Assembly: GCA_944324075.1 (NCBI GenBank)
Contig: CALUUZ010000001.1
Coordinates: forward strand, 310,001 to 374,000
Reading direction: 5' to 3'
DNA: 64,000 nucleotides
Source: Candidatus Mailhella excrementigallinarum
Lineage (GTDB): Bacteria > Desulfobacterota > Desulfovibrionia > Desulfovibrionales > Desulfovibrionaceae
Shown one piece after another: positions 42,199 to 50,781 of the stretch. Under the pieces are notes generated by a model. The model saw only the letters and a program-made list of their open reading frames with translations, was not told the DNA's origin and searched no databases. The first letter of the stretch is position 1. Every line of letters starts with the position of its first letter. A program made the translations under genes and the position numbers.

Positions 42199-44757
42199 AT
42201 GAAAACTATGACATTCCTGAATCTTATCAGAGAGCAAAAGTGCATCATACACATACCGCGCATCCAGAGGGATTACGCCCAGGGCAGAGAACTCCCTCAT
42301 GAAACGGACGTTCGCAAACATCTTTTACAGGCCATGGATGACAGTTTGCAGAAAGGTAAGACGCTGCACCTTGGCGTCATTTATGGGGAATACAGGGATA
42401 ACGACAATGCGCGTGAATTTCTGCCTTTTGACGGCCAACAGCGTCTGACCTCGCTTTTTTTGCTTCACTGGTATGCAGCTGTGCAAGCAGGTAAAGACAG
42501 AAAATTTCTGCAACATTTTCAATATGAAGTGCGGGAACACGCGCATCGGTTTGTCAACTGCCTCTGCACTAAAAATATCTCCGTTGAGTCTGACAAAAGC
42601 CCTGAAGAACTCATCTCCGCGCAGGGCTGGTTTAATCCGGACTGGAAGAACGCCCCCACCGTCAAAGGCATGCTGACCATGCTGCATGATATACACAAGC
42701 AATTCAAAGACATGGACAAGCAGATGCTCTGGGAACGGCTGGAGGAAGAACTCCTCGTCTTTCACTTTGCGGAACTGAAGGATCTGGATACCGGCTCCGA
42801 AGAGCTTTTTATCAAAATGAACGCCCGCGGCAAACAGCTAACGGAATTCGAGCATCTCAAGGCCCGGCTCCTCAACTCCCCGAGGGTGAAACGGGGCGCA
42901 ACTTCTGAGCAGCTAAAAAACATTGAAAAAAAGCTGGATACGGACTGGCAGGAGCTGTTCTGGCATATCAGCAAAAAACAGGAAGACAGGGCTGTGGAAG
43001 CGGATGCCGCCCTTGTCCGCTTTCTGACCTTTCTTGCCGATATGTTCTGCAGCGACACAAAGGAAGAGGGCCTGTTCGAGCGCCTTTGTCGTGCATTTGA
43101 CGACGAAGGCAGGCCTCTGCTTGAAAACTGTTCAAATCTGGACTTCATGATCAACGTGCTGGATGTGCTGGCGGAGGAATATCGCTCCCTGAAAGAACAA
43201 GCTCCGAACGAAAATCCCTTTTTTCACGACTATGTTACAGACCTGAAAGGGGACACTCAGGATTCCGCTTCTCCCGGCGAAGACCCGGCCGAGCAGAAAA
43301 TACCCCTCTTTGATTCAACAACGCCCGATCCGTTAGGCAAACTCTGCTGCGAGGATAGCAGTCCGAAAAACTACAAGGCTTCCTATATGCTGCTGGCGCT
43401 CCTGCTGGCGCGCATCCGGAAAGACAGCAGAGTTCAGATCATGAAACGGCTGCGCATAGCGCGTAACCTGATTGAGTATACTGATTTTGATAAAAGCAAA
43501 CACGAGGCTCGAGTCCGGGCGCTGGTGAAGCTCATGTGCAAGGGCGAGCTGGAGCCATGTAGCGTCTTCGATGAGTACCAGTTCCATGAAGAGCAGGCCA
43601 AATACAATCTGCTGCGTGACCATAAGGAGGACAGAGAGCTCCGCGCCGCGCTGAACCATCTGGAAGATAACAAGCTGCTGCGCGGCAGAATAGCCGTCTT
43701 CTCCGAAGAATCAGAGGACGACTTACAGGAATACAAGAAACCGAAAAATCGAAATACATGGGATTACTGGATCGTTTCTCAAAGGCCCGACAGTAACGGA
43801 AAAAACTTCATCTTTAAACGGGAACGCCTGCTGTCGGCCCGCCCTGTTCTTGCCGCCCTGTCCCGGGCAGATGACTCTGAATACGACGAGATACTCCGGG
43901 CACTGCTCAGTCGGGGGGCTTTTGCCCTGAGCTATGGATCATATATGTATATGGGGAAGGAAAATCTTCATGATATCCTCACCAGCACAGACAATCGTAC
44001 CTTCTGCGACGTACGGCATTGCCTGCAATCACTGCTGAAGAAGCTCAGATGTGACTTCAAGGATAATCTGCCGCAGCTGATGGATGCTCCTTCTCAGGAA
44101 ACTCTCGTCAACGCCTGTAAAAAGATCGCAGATTACTGGTTGGAGGAAAAGGAAGATGAGAAACCAAAGTTTCTGAGCTGGCGCTGGTATTTTGTCAGGT
44201 ACAGAGCCATGCGTCCGGACCCGCAGGACGGCGCTGGTACCTCCTGCTATAAAGGCAACTACTATATTCCGCCAGATATTTTCTTGATCGAGCATGTCGC
44301 AGGAAAAAAAAGATTCACCGGGAAATACAGAAGTCCCTTCATCCATACGCTTCTCGTGGAAAGCCGAGAAAAAATAAAAGACCTTGAAATTGAAGAAGGT
44401 AATAACGGCAGCCGTCATTACGTCCGCTTCGGAAAGATACGGATGGAGATGGAAGCAGGCCGTACTACGGAATCGCTAGAACAGAAAGGCTCGCAGGTTC
44501 CCCCGGAGTACCTCTGGGACAGATGGCTCATCCGTCAGAGTGAAGATGGCGAGCCTCTGCCTCACGACAAGATCACAGAACTAGTCAAAGCCGGCGAACT
44601 TCAGCTCCAAGAACAAGGAGATGACGCATGGTCTCTGCCCATTCCCCAGGAGCAGCCGGAAGGCGTAGAAGACTGGATATGTTATGATAAAGAGGACAGA
44701 ATAAAGCTGGCCCTGAACTGCCTTGACAGAATGAAAGAGCTGGGGCTTCTGTCATGA
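42199..44757 (+). CDS. Second, large DUF262 protein
   Basis: This 852-residue protein begins 2 nt after the previous gene and carries a second DUF262 domain (PRIQRDYAQGR at 20-30, DGQQRLTS at 78-85, IKMNARGKQLTEFEHLKARL near 210-230). The remaining 550 residues, rich in charged residues, show no nuclease motif I recognise and no H-x-x-P-type DUF1524 signature. It may form a complex with the DUF262-DUF1524 protein, as GmrS does with GmrD. Paired but unequal DUF262 genes are known in several defence loci. The stop overlaps the next start by ATGA. Confidence 0.85.
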   Translation: MKTMTFLNLIREQKCIIHIPRIQRDYAQGRELPHETDVRKHLLQAMDDSLQKGKTLHLGVIYGEYRDNDNAREFLPFDGQQRLTSLFLLHWYAAVQAGKDRKFLQHFQYEVREHAHRFVNCLCTKNISVESDKSPEELISAQGWFNPDWKNAPTVKGMLTMLHDIHKQFKDMDKQMLWERLEEELLVFHFAELKDLDTGSEELFIKMNARGKQLTEFEHLKARLLNSPRVKRGATSEQLKNIEKKLDTDWQELFWHISKKQEDRAVEADAALVRFLTFLADMFCSDTKEEGLFERLCRAFDDEGRPLLENCSNLDFMINVLDVLAEEYRSLKEQAPNENPFFHDYVTDLKGDTQDSASPGEDPAEQKIPLFDSTTPDPLGKLCCEDSSPKNYKASYMLLALLLARIRKDSRVQIMKRLRIARNLIEYTDFDKSKHEARVRALVKLMCKGELEPCSVFDEYQFHEEQAKYNLLRDHKEDRELRAALNHLEDNKLLRGRIAVFSEESEDDLQEYKKPKNRNTWDYWIVSQRPDSNGKNFIFKRERLLSARPVLAALSRADDSEYDEILRALLSRGAFALSYGSYMYMGKENLHDILTSTDNRTFCDVRHCLQSLLKKLRCDFKDNLPQLMDAPSQETLVNACKKIADYWLEEKEDEKPKFLSWRWYFVRYRAMRPDPQDGAGTSCYKGNYYIPPDIFLIEHVAGKKRFTGKYRSPFIHTLLVESREKIKDLEIEEGNNGSRHYVRFGKIRMEMEAGRTTESLEQKGSQVPPEYLWDRWLIRQSEDGEPLPHDKITELVKAGELQLQEQGDDAWSLPIPQEQPEGVEDWICYDKEDRIKLALNCLDRMKELGLLS

Positions 44758-45920
44758 ATATACCCGCAACCCGGGCGGACAGCGTAATATTCTTCCGGGT
44801 TGCGGACAGGAAAGCCGGACTTTCACGTTGTTCAGATTCCGAAAAAATACGGGGAATTCCCATGCCGCAGAAAAGAGACGACGCCACGCCTACGGAAAAA
44901 AGTCTGATGCTGTTCAGCCTCATGCTGTTCAACGGACGGGAATTTTCCCTCGGCGAGATTGCGGAAAAGCTCAACTGCTCCAAGCAGACCGCAAGCCGCC
45001 TGCTGGACGGACTGGAAAGGTTCAGCTACGGCCGCCTGCGGCGCGGCAGGCATGGGCGCGAATCCTTCTTTTCCCTTGAGCGCCCGAACCTGCCGCCACG
45101 GGTCTGCCTGAACCCCGAAGGGCTGCGCCAGCTTGCACTGTGCCGCGACTTCATGCTGCACCTCATGCCGGAATCCATGCGCCGGGATACGGAAGCCGCC
45201 CTGAATCAGAGTACGGCCTTTTTGCCTGCGGAAGAAACCAAAGAAAACACCTCGCGCCCCTCCGGCAAATCCCTGACCAAGGGCTATATTGATTATACCC
45301 CCTTTCAGCATATGCTGGACACCATACTGCACGCCCTGCGTGATCGCCGTGTCTGTTCCGTTCGCTATCAGTCTTCCCTGAGCGCGGATGAAAAGGAATA
45401 CGATTACGCCCCCATGCTGCTTGAAGTCTATCACGAGGCCTTCTTTGTGCGCGGCTGGGTGGTCACGGATAAAGGCCGGGTGGAGACGCTCTATGACACG
45501 CCGACAACGCTGGCCCTGCATCGCCTGCGCGCAGTGACCATGACCCGCCGCTCTTCGGAACAGCTTCCTCCTGCGGAGGATGCTTCTTCCGGGGCCTTCG
45601 GCCTCCTTGAAGGGGACCCCTTCAAGGCCCGTATCCGCTTCAGCCCGGCAGTCTCCACCTATGTTGCAGAACGCAGGTGGAGCGAAGATCAGCATATTAC
45701 CGTCCATAAGGATACGTCCGTCACACTTTCCCTCACAGCCCGCAGCCGGCAGGAACTGCTGGCCTGGGTTCTGGGCTTCGGGGAACACGCGCAAGTGCTG
45801 AGTCCTGCCTGGCTGCGCCGTGAACTGCAGGATAAACTCACGGCCATGCTTGAGCTGTATGCACACAGGGAGAAAAAACCTTCTCCGGCAGAAAGTGCGC
45901 CGGACGGCGGCAGATCATGA
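44754..45920 (+). CDS. WYL-domain transcriptional regulator
   Basis: The ATG at 44754 overlaps the previous stop (ATGA). An internal ATG at 44862 (MPQKRDDATP) is an alternative start and aligns better with the family. An N-terminal winged helix (FSLGEIAEKLNCSKQTASRL) is followed by a WYL domain (about 190-275: VCSVRYQSSL, LLEVYHEAFFVRGWV, LHRLRAVTMT) and a C-terminal WCX part. WYL proteins regulate BREX, CBASS and other defence systems by sensing ligands or DNA. The last nine codons lie in the right 68-bp repeat, so its natural C-terminus may have been replaced at the island edge. Confidence 0.9.
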   Translation: MNIPATRADSVIFFRVADRKAGLSRCSDSEKIRGIPMPQKRDDATPTEKSLMLFSLMLFNGREFSLGEIAEKLNCSKQTASRLLDGLERFSYGRLRRGRHGRESFFSLERPNLPPRVCLNPEGLRQLALCRDFMLHLMPESMRRDTEAALNQSTAFLPAEETKENTSRPSGKSLTKGYIDYTPFQHMLDTILHALRDRRVCSVRYQSSLSADEKEYDYAPMLLEVYHEAFFVRGWVVTDKGRVETLYDTPTTLALHRLRAVTMTRRSSEQLPPAEDASSGAFGLLEGDPFKARIRFSPAVSTYVAERRWSEDQHITVHKDTSVTLSLTARSRQELLAWVLGFGEHAQVLSPAWLRRELQDKLTAMLELYAHREKKPSPAESAPDGGRS

Positions 45921-45962
45921 ACCTGCCTCCCCGCCAGATCAGAGCGGCGACAACTTCCACAA
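45895..45962. repeat. 68-bp direct repeat, right copy
   Basis: Identical to 37351-37418. Upstream flanking bases (CAGAAA) and downstream bases (CTTTCC) differ from those of the left copy, so the repeat is sharply delimited. Confidence 0.95.
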
Positions 45963-45975
45963 CTTTCCTGCACAT
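45895..45975 (-). pseudogene. Orphan 5' end of the original mutT
   Basis: From the ATG at 45975, the minus strand reads MCRKVVEVVAALIW and continues RGGRFMICRRPAH in the mutT frame before passing into unrelated sequence. The present mutT starts MEKRLVEVVAALIW. AGGGAAAAAC precedes this ATG and an AT-rich promoter-like stretch lies upstream. It is therefore likely to be the displaced native 5' end of mutT. Confidence 0.75.
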
Positions 45976-46494
45976 GTTTTTCCCTATAAAAAATAAGAAA
46001 TCAGGAAGCGCTGCCTGAAACTTTCATCACGGCACTCTGCCGGAAAAACGGACGCTTTGCCTTTGCGCGATAACATTCAGCTCCCGCCTGCCCGTTATTC
46101 TGTATCGCTGCAAATGTCATGAATCAACAGCACCTTTTGTGATTTTTCAATCAATACAACAACCGAACATATCGGAACAAGCAGCTTTCCTTGCTGAAAA
46201 AGCATAATTATACACGTCAGTTCTCTTAAGCAATGCCTGAAATGGCCGTTCGCCAGAACATCTCTTCCCCCTGCCCACGGAGAAAGACCGCTCGCCCCTC
46301 GGGGCGTCCGGGAACGAAGCTATCTCAAATAATATATCAATATTATCAATATATTATAAAAACAACATACAAATAACACACTTCTGTAACAACTGCACTG
46401 GATACAAGTCGTGCAATTTGTTTTTTTTATAACATATGGCAGGAGAAAATTCGTTCTCCCGATCAATATCTTTCAGCACCTGGGGTGAAGACGT
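45976..46494. other. AT-rich promoter region of DASS transporter
   Basis: No gene is seen in this roughly 520-nt gap. It contains a tandem 9-mer TATCAATAT (46335-46343 and 46344-46352), an inverted repeat TGCAC-N12-GTGCA (46394-46415), and a T-tract with TATAACATATGG just before the transporter leader. These are candidate sites for the Crp/Fnr protein at 50022-50645. Confidence 0.45.
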
Positions 46495-48021
46495 ATGTCG
46501 AACGCAGCTTCCGCAACCAAACGGTCCTTACAGTCCCAGATTCTCAAAATTCTGAGCGGTCCTCTGCTGTGCCTGCTCATTCTCATCCTGCCCCAGCCGG
46601 AAGGACTGCCCGACACCGGCATGCGGGCCATAGCCGGCACAGCCTGGATCGTGGCGTGGTGGATGCTGGATATCTTTTCTCTGGCGGGCACCGGCCTTCT
46701 TTCAATCGCCATCTACACTGTGCTGGGTGTGGCCGCTCCTCTGGCTCTGTTCAAGAACTTCGGCGGCTCGATGATCATGATCATCCTCGGTTCCACGCTG
46801 CTCATCGGCGCATGGACAGAAAGCGGATTCATCCAGCGTTACGCTTACTGGTGCATGAGCCGCCCCATTGTAGGCAACAACCCTGCCCGTTTCCTCATCA
46901 TCTTCGGCCTTTCCTGCGGTCTGCTTTCCGTGGTGGTGCCCAATATACCGCTGGCGGTGCTCTTTACCGCCATTGCCGTGGCCACGGCCGACGGTCTGGA
47001 CATCAGGCCGGGACAAAGCAACCTGATACGCGTCATGTGCATGGTGGCAGGCATGGCCTCATGTTACGGCGGCATAGGCAGTCCGCTGGGAGGAGCCCCC
47101 AACCTCATCACCATCGGCTATGTGGACAAGTTCGCCCACTATCAGATTGAATTCTGGCAGTGGACACTGATCGGCCTGCCCGCCGCCGTTCTGTGTCTGT
47201 TTGCGCTTTTTTTCATCGCCAGACTCCTCTTCCCCGCCACAGACAGGGAAAAAGACTCCCTGCCTGTGCCCAGAGCCTACCTGACAAGGAAACTGGAGGA
47301 ACTTGGCCCTGTTTCCAGTTACGAACACATTGCCGTTGTGGTCATGCTTGCAGCCCTGTTCTTCTGGATAGCAGGCCCGACCATAGCCGACGCTTCCGGC
47401 ATCCCGGCGCTCAAGGGAGCGCTCAGCGTGCCCGGCGTCGCCTTTCTTGCCGGAGTGGCGCTCTTCGTCATTCCCCGCGGCATTGACAGGGAAAGCGGCA
47501 GACTCGTCTTTGCCATGAACTGGGCACAGGCTCAGAAAAATATTGGATGGAGCATCATGTGCATGCTGCTCGGCGGCCTTGTCATCGGCGACGCTCTCCA
47601 GACCGGCGGTGTGGACAAGTGGCTTTCCGATATTCTGAAAGACCTGCTGGGCAATGTTTCCGGCACGCTCGTCTGGTTCGTCATTGTCCTCATCTCCGCG
47701 CTGCTCTCGCAACTGGTCAACAATCTGGCCGTGATGGCCGTATTCACCCCCATTGTCATCAATCTCGGCTGCGCCTTCGGCTTCAATCCTGTCGCCGCGG
47801 CACTGAGCATCGGCATGGTGTCCAATATCGGCGTCATGTTTCCCTTCTCCTCCACTCCCATTGCCGTGAGCATTTCCGGCGCCATGGGACATGCCTCCAT
47901 GCAGGATTATGCAAAGCTCGGTCTGTTTATCTGCATAGCCGGAGCCATTATCGTCTTCGGATGCTGCTGGCTCCTCGGCCCCATAGCCTTTCCCGACGTC
48001 CCCTCTCTTTCCACCCGATAA
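46495..48021 (+). CDS. DASS/SLC13-type anion transporter
   Basis: This 508-residue polytopic protein has the DASS family SNT-like signature GGIGSPLGGAPNLITIGY (about 190-207) and a matching C-terminal repeat (LLSQLVNNLAVMAVFTPIVI, GVMFPFSSTPIAVSISG). These transporters import or exchange dicarboxylates, citrate, sulfate or other divalent anions, usually with sodium. It is the first gene of an operon with an AprB-like ferredoxin and AprA-like flavoprotein, so it probably imports their substrate (inference). Only distantly similar to the DASS protein at 19596-20981. Confidence 0.92.
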   Translation: MSNAASATKRSLQSQILKILSGPLLCLLILILPQPEGLPDTGMRAIAGTAWIVAWWMLDIFSLAGTGLLSIAIYTVLGVAAPLALFKNFGGSMIMIILGSTLLIGAWTESGFIQRYAYWCMSRPIVGNNPARFLIIFGLSCGLLSVVVPNIPLAVLFTAIAVATADGLDIRPGQSNLIRVMCMVAGMASCYGGIGSPLGGAPNLITIGYVDKFAHYQIEFWQWTLIGLPAAVLCLFALFFIARLLFPATDREKDSLPVPRAYLTRKLEELGPVSSYEHIAVVVMLAALFFWIAGPTIADASGIPALKGALSVPGVAFLAGVALFVIPRGIDRESGRLVFAMNWAQAQKNIGWSIMCMLLGGLVIGDALQTGGVDKWLSDILKDLLGNVSGTLVWFVIVLISALLSQLVNNLAVMAVFTPIVINLGCAFGFNPVAAALSIGMVSNIGVMFPFSSTPIAVSISGAMGHASMQDYAKLGLFICIAGAIIVFGCCWLLGPIAFPDVPSLSTR

Positions 48022-48036
48022 CAAAAGGAGAAAAAC

Positions 48037-48276
48037 ATGCCTCCCGTCATCCATCGTGAATTGTGCGTCGGCTGCGGCACCTGTGCCGACATCTGCCCCA
48101 CTCAGGTATTCCGCCATATTCCCGGGGAAGACAAGGTGCCCCGGATTCTTTTCGGTGAAGAGTGCTGGCACTGCAATTCCTGCGTTCTTGACTGCCCCCG
48201 CGGGGCTGTTGAGCTGCGCATCCCCATCCCCTTCATGATGCTGCATGTGGAGTCCTCAAGTCTGCATCGGCAATAA
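48037..48276 (+). CDS. AprB-like 2[4Fe-4S] ferredoxin
   Basis: This 79-residue ferredoxin has cluster motifs CVGCGTCADICP (about 10-21) and CWHCNSCVLDCP (about 43-54). It starts with the same MPPVI as the ferredoxin at 22964-23218 and has the same LRIPIPFMMLHVE-type tail. An AAAAGGAG site precedes the ATG. It lies 15 nt after the transporter gene and 15 nt before the flavoprotein gene. Confidence 0.9.
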   Translation: MPPVIHRELCVGCGTCADICPTQVFRHIPGEDKVPRILFGEECWHCNSCVLDCPRGAVELRIPIPFMMLHVESSSLHRQ

Positions 48277-48291
48277 ACCAAGGGAGAACAC

Positions 48292-49965
48292 ATGAATATC
48301 TCATCCATTATAAAAACAGACATTCTTGTCATCGGCGGCGGCATTGCCGGACTTATGGCGGCCATCCGCGCTGCCGACAAGGGCGCGGACGTTCTGATCG
48401 CGGAGAAAGCCCATGTCCTGCGCGGCGGCTCCGGCGCGACCGGCAATGATCATTTCCTCTGCCATGTTCCCGAGCTGCATGGCGACATCAGCGTGGCCAT
48501 CAGGGAAGTCGCCAACAGCCAGACCGCCCTGTGCGGCGAAGGACGCATGATCCGCTACCACATGGAACATGCCTTTGATATCGTCAGGGAGTGGCATGAG
48601 TGGGGCATAAACATGAAACCATCCGGCACATGGCACTGCTCCGGGCACGCCTTCCCCGGCCGTCCGAAGATCTGGCTGAAATACAGCGGACACAATCAAA
48701 AGGCCGTACTTGTGGCCGAAGCAAAAAAACGCGGCGTGCGCTTCCTCAACCATCACCCGGCCATTGAACTGCTGCGCGGCGGAGCCGGGGTCAGCGGCGC
48801 CATACTCCTGAACACCGGAAACATGGAGCCGGAACTCAAAATAGCGCAGGCCAGGGCCGTCATCATGGCCACCGGCTGCACCACCCGCCTTTACAACAAC
48901 GAAGCCTCTCCCGGCTGGATGTTCAATCAGGCGTACTGCCCCAGCTGTGCCGGAGCTCTGGCCCAGGGATGGCGCATCGGCGCGCGCATGGTGAACCTTG
49001 AGATACCGAACCGCCACGCGGGCACCAAATACTTTGCCCGCTGCGGCAAGGCCACATGGGCCGGCGTCTACCGCTACCCCGACGGCAGGCCCCTCGGCCC
49101 CTTCGTCACCAAACCCGACATCATGTACGGCGACATGACCTCCGACATCTGGCACAGTTCGTTCACCGATGTCATCCGTAACGGCTCCGGCCCTTCCTAT
49201 CTGGACTTCACCGGTCTTTCCGAAGAAGGCCATGCCTACATGCGCAACGGACTCGTCAGCGAAGGTCTTACCAGCCAGTTGGACTACATGGACAGGAAGG
49301 GCATCGATCCACGCAAACACGCCATCGAATTTCAGCAGTACGAACCTCATATCTTTTCCCGCGGCTTCGATATCGAGGTTACCGGAGCCACCAGCGTCCC
49401 CGGACTCTACGCCGCCGGGGACACCATCGGCAACTTCCGGGGCGGCATTGCCGGGGCGGCGGTTTTCGGTTCAAGCTGCGGCGTGTCCGCAGCCGAATGG
49501 GCAACAGGGCATGAACATGAACAGTTTTCTGTCGACGATGCCCCGGTGCGCCGCTGCGTGGAAATCTGTTCATCCTTCATGGACCGGGAATCCGGCGCGG
49601 ACTGGAAAGAAGCCAATCTTGCCCTGCAGCAGATCATGTCCGGCTACGCTCCGGCAGCTCCGTATCATGTGCGTTCGGAGACGCTGCTCAACGCCGGACT
49701 CAAGTACCTTGGCGATCTTCGCCGTACCATGCTTGACGAGGTAAGGACACCCTGCTCTCATACGCTCATGCGCGCCATGGAAACCCTCGACCTCATGGAT
49801 GTGGGCGAGATCATCATGCACGGCGCGCTGGAAAGAAAGGAAAGCCGCGCCCTGCACCAGCGTTCAGACTATCCCTTCACCAACCCGCTTCTTGCCGACA
49901 AGTTCCTGCAGATATGGAGGGAAGACGGCAGAATCCATACGGAATGGCGGGAAAAACGTGCCTGA
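48292..49965 (+). CDS. AprA-like FAD-dependent oxidoreductase
   Basis: This 557-residue flavoprotein is paralogous to 21243-22922. Both have the FAD motif TDILVIGGGIAGLMAAIRAA (or ADVAVIGG...), GATGNDHFLC, HGDISV, WGINMKP, GHNQK, RCGKATW-GVYRYPDGRP, MTSD-W-S-FTD, LDYMDR-GIDP and EANLALQQIM. It lacks the FAD-linking histidine of fumarate reductase, like AprA. It is about 100 residues shorter than AprA, and the ferredoxin partner is half the size of AprB, so a new substrate is likely. AAGGGAGAACAC precedes the ATG. Confidence 0.87.
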   Translation: MNISSIIKTDILVIGGGIAGLMAAIRAADKGADVLIAEKAHVLRGGSGATGNDHFLCHVPELHGDISVAIREVANSQTALCGEGRMIRYHMEHAFDIVREWHEWGINMKPSGTWHCSGHAFPGRPKIWLKYSGHNQKAVLVAEAKKRGVRFLNHHPAIELLRGGAGVSGAILLNTGNMEPELKIAQARAVIMATGCTTRLYNNEASPGWMFNQAYCPSCAGALAQGWRIGARMVNLEIPNRHAGTKYFARCGKATWAGVYRYPDGRPLGPFVTKPDIMYGDMTSDIWHSSFTDVIRNGSGPSYLDFTGLSEEGHAYMRNGLVSEGLTSQLDYMDRKGIDPRKHAIEFQQYEPHIFSRGFDIEVTGATSVPGLYAAGDTIGNFRGGIAGAAVFGSSCGVSAAEWATGHEHEQFSVDDAPVRRCVEICSSFMDRESGADWKEANLALQQIMSGYAPAAPYHVRSETLLNAGLKYLGDLRRTMLDEVRTPCSHTLMRAMETLDLMDVGEIIMHGALERKESRALHQRSDYPFTNPLLADKFLQIWREDGRIHTEWREKRA

Positions 49966-50021
49966 GAAACCGGCCGGGGGGCAGTCCGCACGCCTTCCGG
50001 CCCTTTCCTCCGGAGGGCTGC

Positions 50022-50645
50022 ATGACCAGTCAGCAGGCAGACAACATCGTCTTTGCATCGGATCTTCCCTTATCTTCCAGACTTATTTCTCTCGGAGAAG
50101 TTATTCATTTCAAGAAGAAACAAATCATATTTGAAATGGGAACCGTTCCGGAAAAACTTTACTATATTCTATCCGGAAGTGTTCGTATTGTTGAACTCTC
50201 CGAAGAATCTGAACGGCTGGTTCCGTTTACCATCCTTCAGGGCAACTTTGTCTGTGATGTTCGCTTTCTTGCCGAACTTCCCCTTTCATTTCAGGTGGAA
50301 ACCCTCACCGATATCACCTTGATTGCATTCTCCCGCTCCACCGTCATCAGGCTGCTGGGCGGAGATCCGGATTTTCGTCACTGCCTTTTTCGCAGCATTG
50401 CCCAAAAGATGCGCTGCTTCGGCTCTACCCTGCTGAAAACTGCCTATGATGACAATCTGTCGCGCCTGATGCGCCTGCTGGAATCCTCGGCTGCCGAGCA
50501 GGATGGAGTTTCCACGATCACCATGTCCCAGCAGGAGCTTGCCGAACATCTGGGCGTCCACCGTGTGACGATCAACCGCATGCTGCGCAAGCTCCAGGCT
50601 CAGGGCTGTCTTACCGTGAACAGAGAACGCATTACTCTGCTCTGA
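50022..50645 (+). CDS. Crp/Fnr family transcriptional regulator
   Basis: The start at 50022 follows CGGAGGGCTGC. The 207-residue protein has a cyclic-nucleotide-binding-type beta barrel (GEVIHFKKKQIIFEMGTVPE, LYYILSGSVRIVE) and a winged helix (TITMSQQELAEHLGVHRVTINRML). No Fnr-type cysteine cluster is seen. It lies 56 nt downstream of the flavoprotein gene and may autoregulate this module through sites at 46335-46415 (inference). Confidence 0.9.
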   Translation: MTSQQADNIVFASDLPLSSRLISLGEVIHFKKKQIIFEMGTVPEKLYYILSGSVRIVELSEESERLVPFTILQGNFVCDVRFLAELPLSFQVETLTDITLIAFSRSTVIRLLGGDPDFRHCLFRSIAQKMRCFGSTLLKTAYDDNLSRLMRLLESSAAEQDGVSTITMSQQELAEHLGVHRVTINRMLRKLQAQGCLTVNRERITLL

Positions 50646-50781
50646 CGGCCCTCTGCCGGTCTGTCGCCCCTCCTTTGCCCTTTTTGCCGCGATTGAGGGT
50701 CATCCCCCCGCAAATCCTGGCAGAGCCGCTTAAAGGGACTGCGCGGCATCACTCAACAGTTACCGACATGAGGCTCCCATC

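Larger units (their letters stand above)
37351..45962. mobile_element. Putative integrated defence island in mutT
   Basis: An 8.5-kb unit lies between perfect 68-bp direct repeats of the mutT 5' region. It restores mutT with new first codons and promoter at the left and leaves an orphan mutT 5' end (45895-45975) at the right. This is what site-specific integration into the 5' end of a gene produces. Cargo is a broken ADP-ribosylglycohydrolase gene and a four-gene AAA/DUF262/DUF262/WYL operon. No integrase or transposase is visible, so it may be non-autonomous, or the repeat may have arisen by homologous recombination. Confidence 0.65.
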
